Below are positions 10,101 to 19,100 of a stretch of DNA of 64,000 nucleotides, in pieces (the stretch's first letter is position 1; the number at the start of each line of letters is the position of its first letter). Both the position numbers and the translations under genes were made by a program. A model generated the notes under the pieces. The model had not been told where the DNA came from. It ran no database searches and saw only the letters and a program-made list of their open reading frames with translations. The DNA is from Lineus longissimus (Eukaryota; Nemertea; Pilidiophora; Heteronemertea; Lineidae). The stretch is from positions 8,458,953-8,522,952 of the forward strand of contig NC_088324.1 of NCBI RefSeq assembly GCF_910592395.1, given 5' to 3'.

Positions 10101-13100
10101 TTATTCCTTGCTTCCTCTGCACTTAAGAGTTCTTCGAGAGTGCTGGGAGTTTATTTCGAACTCTGGCAGGCCTTACGCTTTAGGATTTTGAGAGCAAGTT
10201 AAGATCTACCTTGAAACGGACAATCTGCCTTAAGAATTGCTGTGATAACAGGGGGACCAAGGCAGACATGCTGTCAGTTTGACCTACTTATTGCCTTGTT
10301 GTAATTGCAAAATCATTTGGCATCAAAGTAATCTAGTAGGGCAAGACAAATTTCAGGGCAAGAAGGCAATATCAAAGGGTAACCAGGGCATTGCCTTTGT
10401 TGCCTTGGCAGAGCATTAGGCCTGCCCTTGTGTGTTTTGCATTGCCTTTGTTGCCTTTGCAGAGCATTAGGCCTGCCCTTGTGTGTTTTGCATTGCCTGA
10501 AGATTTAGGTGCAGGGATAATGATAGCTTTTGGTGATCGGGTTCTCGAAACCCTTTCCAGTTTCCCATCAACATCCTTCCAGTCTCCCCACCTTTTCCCC
10601 ATCAACAAATTTCCTATTTCTGAATTACAGATCGACTGCCTTATCAAGCTTAGCGGAATGCCCGATTTAACCCTCACCTTCCAAAATCCACGCCTTCTCG
10701 ACAACGACGTCAGTTTTCATCCCTGCGTGCGGTTCAAGCGATGGGAGGTACGTCTACTGACCGCGTAATTTGACTCTAAGATTTTTTGGATTTTCTCATC
10801 TTTAGGTGGACTGCCTTTGTAAACTGACTGGTATGCCTGATTTAACACTGTCCTTCCATAATCCAAGGCTCCTAGATGATGTGAGCTTCCACCCTTGTGT
10901 CCGGTTTAAACGCTGGGAGGTAGGACGATTTTGAGACCGAGACGGCCTTTGCTCTTTTTAACTATACTTCTTCTTCTTCTTGAAATCACTTCTCATTTTA
11001 CTGCACCGTTTGGATAACCCATCAAGGATTCATCATCATCTTCATCATTGTCATCATCGTCATAGTCTTCATTACTGTCGTCTAACATCTTCATTGTAAC
11101 CAAAGGGGAAATTCTTACTCCCAACATGCGACCCGTGCTCGAGTGCCACCATTGCAATCTCCATCATGGAGTTTGCCGTCGCGCTTGTTGGACTGAGATG
11201 ATCACTCCACAGACCTCACTTCCCTGGCTGCCAATAAAAAAACAAATAGCCACTCCAGTGCCCCTGTGGCAGTGGTTGTTGACAAGGCATGTGTGCGGTA
11301 TTTTGTCTGTTTTCAATGTTTGGTTGTGTGTCACGGCAGTCCATGTCCGGAGTATGAATTCATCCTAATCCTAATCATCTTCATTGTATATCGTTCCATA
11401 GGCCTCTCTGTAAATAACACCCTACACTTTATGAGTCTCTTCTCAATTTATTCACAACAAGATTTTTAGATTTACTGACCATTGAACGGTTGCTTTGCAT
11501 AAAATTATAACATTGGCCGCAGTGGAATTTTAACTCACTACCGTAACTGCATGAAGCTTAGTTTTACTAACAGTTTTTTTTTTCATCAAACTAAAAGGTG
11601 GTAAAAGGATTTTTAGCTTGCTAAATGCATGAAAAGATGTTTTTTAACTAAATGCATGACAATGACAACATAAAACTCAGTTTTACCAAGAGTCGCTTTT
11701 CATAAAATTAAAAGATGGGAAATTGATTTTTAACACACTATATGCATGACTACTAACAACATCTTTGGATAAATGTTGAATTTGAAATAGTATGGATCAA
11801 GTTGGACCTACTGACATTCTCTCTCAACAAATCCATCTGAATGGACAGGATGACAGGCATATTTTTACTCTGCATGGAGTTAAAATTCTGATTTGACTAT
11901 GAAATTTAATATTTTGCAACATAGAGTTATAGTTTGCACATTCATTTGAAAATAGATAATAAACCTTTTACTTTTGTGACATCAAAATTAGAGGTAAGAC
12001 ATGACTATGGGCTTGCATAAGAAGCCGCACGCTAAGTTTAGCCCTCATCCACCCTTGTGTACAAAGTTTCTTCTAAGACTTCTTTGTTTGTGATCCTTCT
12101 GTGTGTTCAGGTGTCACCCTGGAGAATCAATTTAAATCAACTTACCAAGAAGTATGCAGGCCTTCCAACTTGCTGGGTGTTTGTTCTGGGAGGGCAGTCA
12201 GCTAGATAATTTGGAAGGCCCCAGCTTAAATAAGCATGATATGTGGCAAGTTGTAAACTGATTCTCCACGGTGGGTGTGAAAATGTGTATCTCGGGTTGC
12301 AGAAAATAGGATAGGGTCTTTGGATTGTTGGTACGACTTATACTGTAAGCCGGTATACTGTCCTGAACCCTGAACTCTGTTGCTGTATGATGGCCTAAAA
12401 GGCTAACTGCCTTTAATCCATGAAAAGGTAGTATCTGAAGTTACCAGTAGATGTCTTTCCAATAAATTGTATTGCTCCGTTAGACTGCAGCTCCAAGTGG
12501 GTAAAAAAACATTATGTCCCATGCTGGAAACAATTGAATGATCTTGTTTTTTACGCCGTCTTCCCGACTACGGTACCAGGGGACGTTTGTCTCGTATGTA
12601 CCGGTTTGTCATCCATGTTTTTGATGGACCAGCATAGAAAATCTAGACTGGATTTTCTTAACGTTTTATTTTCAGAATGAAAGAATATTGTCGTTCGTAC
12701 CACCAGATGGCAACTTCCGACTCATCTCATATCATATAGGAGCACAGAAGTAAGTGTCCTTTAAACCACAGAGAAATTCTTGATCAACAACAGCATGATT
12801 TAAATTTCATCGTGGCTGACACTGTTCTTACAAGGGATGTTCCTAGTCGAGTGCATGGAATTGAAGTGAAAATCCCAAGTAATAGTGTCTGCTTCCTCTA
12901 AAATGATATAAAATCTAAGCTGTAGTGTTAGGTAAGGTGATACAATTACAGCCGTGATACAATTATAGCCTGTGCATTACTGTGTAATGCCAGCTGTTAT
13001 CTCTCTATTAAGGACACTAGTTTTGGTCCCAAATTGTTTCTTGCCATTGCATTTGACCTCTCTAATCCGGACACCTCTCTTAAGGACAGCACTTATCAGT

Positions 13101-16100
13101 CCCGAGGGTGTCTTTATAGAGAGGTTCTACTGTACTATTGAAAAAAATCTCATCGTATATTTTTCCTTCCAGCTTGGTCGCTATTCCAATATATCTACGC
13201 CACAATATTTCATTCCGAGATGGTAGTTCAGGACGCCTTGACATAACCGTCGGACCAAAACAGACCATGGGGAAAAATGTAAGTCAGATTTGTGCAGTTC
13301 CAGTGTCATTTGGGGCCTCGTTCATCGCTGGGCTAAAAAAGAAGAGGATTTTATATAATTAATCGAATTTTATAGTTTCTAAAAATAATCTTCAAAATAT
13401 ACATAACATTGGAAGTATTATACAGCATGGTCCACTCTATCAAATGTGCTTATGACCTACAATGTTTTTACAAAATGGTTCATTTAAGAACCAATTAAGG
13501 GCACAGTACAGGAGGTGAGATCAAGTTCCAGTTGATATCTCTGACGAATTTGCAAATTCAAGTTTTGAATAAAAGGAGTAGGCCTTTAAAGGGTAACTCG
13601 TGTCAAATTTCACCATATAATGTTTTAGCTGTTTTTGACAAATGACTACAACACTTTCTCATAAATTGGTAAGGTTTTTAAATCGAAATGCACATTTTCT
13701 AGAAATTAATGGTTTAATCCCGCCCGGGCGGCTTGCTTCGATGCCGATTTCGTTGATGACGTCACAACATGAACATTTTCGCGGTCGCGGTTGTTTACAT
13801 TCAGCGATTTTATAATAAATCTAATCAAAAATGGAAAATTTGAGCTTGACATTTGTGATCAACAATTAAAAACGGACGTATTTCCGCAAAGTTGAAAATC
13901 ACATCATAGTATCACTTTAAATATTTAACTGGAACTTCACGTTGCCCATTTGTGTGGAATCCACGCTATAGAGTCCTAACTAACTACAGTGTTGCTACAT
14001 TACCCTGAGGTGAGGATCCTTGAAAGGGATGTTGAAATTTTGCCAAATTCTCCATTGTTTTAGCAGTAAATGCCCTGTGTCCGTAGTTTTCAGGTATGAA
14101 ATTGAAATTAGGCCGCCATTTGACTCGAGAAGCCTTCAAAAGATGATTAAATTACAATTTTGTATCAGAGTGCACAAAATTACATCTGCAATGAAATTTC
14201 AGCCATTTTTGTCAATGGGCGCATTCATCCTTGAGTTAGTTTAAAATAACCATTTAAAAATGTCAGACTCCAGTAATTTTCATTAATAATTGCCTTAAGT
14301 GATTAAAATGATTTTCTGTTTAAAGTGCTAGCGTTCGTTTGTCTCGCAAAATGAATATCAAATGATTGTTTCCTGAGGAGTTCGAAAATGCCATACTACA
14401 GAGGCAAAAGTTTCCATCAGATTCATCATAGATTCTACCATGGGTTATCAATGATTCTATGAGGGAGAATGTCCCTCGTAGAATCATTGATAGAAGAACA
14501 TGGTTTGGTCTACCGTGGGCCTGTCATAGAATCAATGGGTGATCAAATGTTTAAAGTGTTTTGTCATTATCATCATAGATTCTACTATGGGCCCATCAGT
14601 GTTTTGTTCGATGGAGACATTTGCCTGTGTAGGCTAGCAATCATGAGGGTCAAGAGATCTCTGAAGATCTATTTTGGGGAAACATAAAGCTTGACCTGTC
14701 CTTTATCGTCAGTCACAATCAGATCGCCATCATAGTCCATCTTGGCCTGGAGTGGGTGCAGTATCTTTTCCTTCGCCGATAACAGAATGGTGGGAAGCTC
14801 CTTGTCGACAATCGGATGACCATTGACGTCGTCTTTCATCGCGTATGCAACAATGTTATTCTTGTCAAAGTTCACCGCCAGTAATTTGTTGACGCCAAAG
14901 AACGATATGCCGCGGACGCCGCGTAACTTTGTCGACGGTTTCAGGACTTGTTGCCCGTCCTTGAAGATGTAGACTTCGGAATTCCCGTCCTGAATCGCGA
15001 GGTGTCCTTCACGGTTTACAGCAAGATACGACCACCATTCCGTCCCGACGTAGTAGTTTCCCGCGTGCTCGAGATGAAACTCCATCTCATTGTTGTACTT
15101 GTCATCCACGCTAATCTGGTAATGTGCGACTTTGGTCTTGTATCCGATGTAGATTTGGTCCTGGTAGCTGGCCATGCAGTGCGGCACGGCCTCCAACGGA
15201 ACTGCATCAATCTGGTTCAGCTTGTCGTCGAAGACCAGAACCTGACCTCTCTTTGGCGCCCCCTTACTACTTGGGGTGGTATCGCAAACTAACGTGTATC
15301 CGTCGTAGACTGCGATCCCTGCTGGGCAGACTAACGCGTCAGTACTCTTGTCTTTTCCCCCGTTGCAGTACATGTACTGGAAGCGGTGCTGCTTCACCCC
15401 GCCCGCGTTCACGCATTGGAACTTGTGTATACTCTTCCCCCTAACGTCTAAGATAACAATGTCATTGTTCGGGAATACATCCAAGTTATGCAGAAAAGCT
15501 GATGGAACCATCACCCTGTTCGAACTCGTACATTTCAAATGCTTAGGTAGCGGGAAATCTTGGCGCACGGTTTTGTGAAGATCGAACGGAATGGTCTGCG
15601 GAAGCTCTTTCGTCGATTTGAAAATCGATTGCATTTCTCCCATGTCTAAGGCATAGTGTTGGACCACGAGTGTTTTTTCGCGCATCAAGTCTTCGACTTT
15701 GCGTTCGTTTGTTAGAACGTCCTGATTGGCCCCGAGGAAGTGCGTGAGAATGAGCAAATCTTGATCGACGTAGTCTGGTCGCGAGATTACGTTGTTGAGT
15801 ATCCCGTTCATCTTTTTCATTTTCTCCATGTAGCTGTGGACGCGTGTCTCGTCTATTTCTATCTTCCCGTTAATCTCGTTGAAGCGTGCGTTAATCCCAA
15901 ATTTATAGTCATCGAGCAGTGCGATGTACCCTTGCTTCAAGTGCTCAATCTCCTCGTTCAAACTTGCGATGACATCATCCTGGATCTTCGACTCCTGAAG
16001 TTCGCGCATCCTGAGCCTCACTTTCATCTCGATGGCCTTACTGTTGTGTAAGACTTCGCGTAGCACGGCCGGATCACGCGTTACCTTTGCGATAGGTTCA

Positions 16101-19100
16101 ACACGATGCTCATGGTGACTCTGATTCAGACACACCGCGCAGATTGCCCGCTGGCACTTCTCATTCAAGCAAAAGTGAGTATATCTCTTCTGCGGATGTC
16201 TCAAACAAGACACCTGTTCTTCCTGAGTTGCCAAGCTGTATTCGTGAGCGGGAACCAAGCGGTGCTCCTTCAAATTCTCCGGTGTCAAATGTTCATGACT
16301 GCAAGTAGAACACAGGAACCTTTTGCATCCCATGCAAAAGAACTCTGCAGGCGTGCCGTCTAATTCTAGCGTCATTTCAGATGCTTCCCCGGTTGTGGGT
16401 TCATCACTTATCCGAGAGCTCTGTGCTGCACTTCCCTGGCTGCCTTTCCTCGACGTGGTTTCTTGGTCGTCACTGGCGCTCCTTGGGGATCCCTCCTTCG
16501 GTGACTCTGGGCTTGAAGAAGCTGGTGGAGTTGGAGATTTTGGTGGTGGTGGTGTTGGGGACTTTGGTGGTGGTGTCGGACTCTTGGGTGGCGAAGGCTG
16601 CTTCTCCTCCTTCTTGGCCCCCTTGGGCGGTGGCTTCCCCTTCGCCGTAGCTGCACCTTTCTTCTTAACTCCCCCTGGTGGGGGCCTCCCACCCTTCTTT
16701 GCCGGACCTTTTGCATTCACGCCTTTCTTCACAGGCGGATCATCCTTCTTTTCCGGAGGCGGAGATGTGTTGATGCCACGCGACTCTTTCTTTACAGGCG
16801 GTTTCTGCGCAGGTTTCCCCGGTTTTGGCTTTTCCTCCTCAACGCATTTTTTGTGGCTCTTCTTTTTCGCTTTTTCCGCCTCTTCGAGTACCTTTTCCTT
16901 CTCCATTTCAATGCAGCGCTGACACGCATGCTTCTGCCCCGTGATAAACCGTGCCAGTATCCCCGTGTTATGAAAATCATCCTCGAATATCGACAAATTA
17001 GTGTTCGGTACCACGAAACTCTGATCGCACGCAGGACAATACGCTTTCGTATACATCTCACGTTTTCCTTCGGGTAACTCCTCGATCTCTGTCATGAAGA
17101 CATCCTCACTTCTATGAGATCCGTTTGTAAGACCGCCATTCTGGAGCCCATCATTCCCTCGGGATGACCGAGGCGTTCGCGCCGTAGTATTAGTCCCAGT
17201 TCGTACTCCTTCGAGGCATCGAATACACATCAAGTGAGAGCACGGGAGAAATTTCAAGCGGTCAGGTTTCTTGGATTCATTCCCGCATTGGCAGCATCTG
17301 GTGATGACCCGCATGAAGTCATCATCCATTTCAAGGTTGTCCCCCATCATTGCCATCTTGGGAACGTTATCCTGCTATCAGGTTGTTGTGTAGGTGTAGT
17401 CTGCTCTTACATCATGCCTGGAAGAGAAGAAAACCACAATGTGTTTACTGGTATGTTTTTGCGTTGGATTTGGCTTACTAATAGTGCACCCTACGGTGTC
17501 TGCATTTGAATTTTGCACTGGGGTAATGGGTATATTCAGTAGAAGATCCAAATGCACATCACAAATATTCCCCAGTGGGACCCAAGTGCACAGCTTAGGC
17601 CTCACTCGGGACTCGATATTTGACCCGTCTGCTATAAGGGTTATTACTTACAGCTTCGCCAAACATTTTAAGCCACTAGTCAAGAGTTATGCCTTTAGAT
17701 ATCCGAAGCGATATTGATGTTGTCCAGGAGAATTTCCTCATTTCACCAAGCCTGTACTTTTCATTCTGGCGAACGTATGCTTAGCTCCCACATACTGTGC
17801 CTGGAGATAGGCCTATGTAGTTAACTCCGTACAACAACACCTAGTTCCCCTGGGGGTGCTTAGGACGGTTTCCAACTAATAATCCCCGATTTGGCACCCA
17901 ATCAGAAGCTTTTGATTAAAGAATCTAATATGTGGTGATCTTGTTAGGCTCAACCTTCTATTCTACAAGGCCTAGTGTTTTCATTTCCGAGATGTGAGCA
18001 TAGCCCAGTGCAATCCGTGATAATCATAAATATCGGGGTAGTTTCATGAATTTGCAACAGTGGCATGCCCCGAGTCATATTTTTAGTCCAAACAAATTTT
18101 CACTGCACTATTAACTTAGGAGAAAGCATTCTGAAGTGGGAATATTATTGCAAACAACTTAGTCTTGAGTTTTTGTCTGGAAAATCTGTTCTTCCCGTAT
18201 AGTACCAATTTACAGGTCTGGGTTCACCCTTAATAAACCAAAAACCTTTCAGAATATTTTTAGCCTCCTCATTATTGAAAGTAGACAATCATTTTTTCTC
18301 CCAACCACCTCCCCCTATCAGATCAGTATACCTGGACCAACCGGGAATCGGACCTCAGAGGTGATAGGGACTGATGATTCCACTGCGCCATTCCAACAGC
18401 CAACTCACATGATTGCCTTGGCTTCTATCACACAGGGATAGCTCAATATTTGTATAGCATGGTCTAAAGGATCGTACATATACCCATCAAAATAACACAT
18501 CCTTTAAAAACAAATGCAGACAAAAGACTTAATAACAGATTTTCATTGGCAGAATATCATCAGCTATCTAAACTTATCGCTCTTTAAAAAATCCAATGAT
18601 TTCATTGACTCATTACTTAAAACTTACCACAGAAGTTATAAGAACTATCCTCATATGTCTTGTCAGGTAGAAGTTAGCCTGTTTACTGTTGTCAAGCACT
18701 GTCAAAGGCCTTGTGCTCATCTCACAAAAGAAAGTCAGGTCAAACGTTAACCCCCTCTGTGCTGTTACAATCTCAGAATGTGTCCTGAATAAAATTTATG
18801 GCCAAATAACTTGACAAAGATTGATGTGCATGATCAACCCATTTTACTCTAATTTTGCCCAAAAAATACTTTTTTATGTTTTTGTTATGATCATAACATT
18901 TGGCCATAGGAATTTTAAATCCCATTTATCGGGTACTTAATCTGGCTATTCTGTGATGTGTGTCACATCCCCTGTAAAAACACTTGAAAATTGTGAAGAG
19001 TGATTTCACTCCTGCAGCAGAAAATTCACTCACACAATTGAAAATTTTATGAAACACTGTTTAAGTCTGTGTCTGAATATAGTGTAGTGTCTGAATATAG

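Noticed and set aside
10391-10768. A 125-codon plus-strand frame
   Set aside because: It reads through the 51-bp repeat and intron into AP3M exon 7a; only 10631-10747 is supported as coding.
16323-16922. A 199-codon plus-strand open frame, Gly/Phe-rich
   Set aside because: It is the exact antisense of the Lys/Pro-rich linker of the TRIM-type gene, so its length and composition follow from the coding strand.
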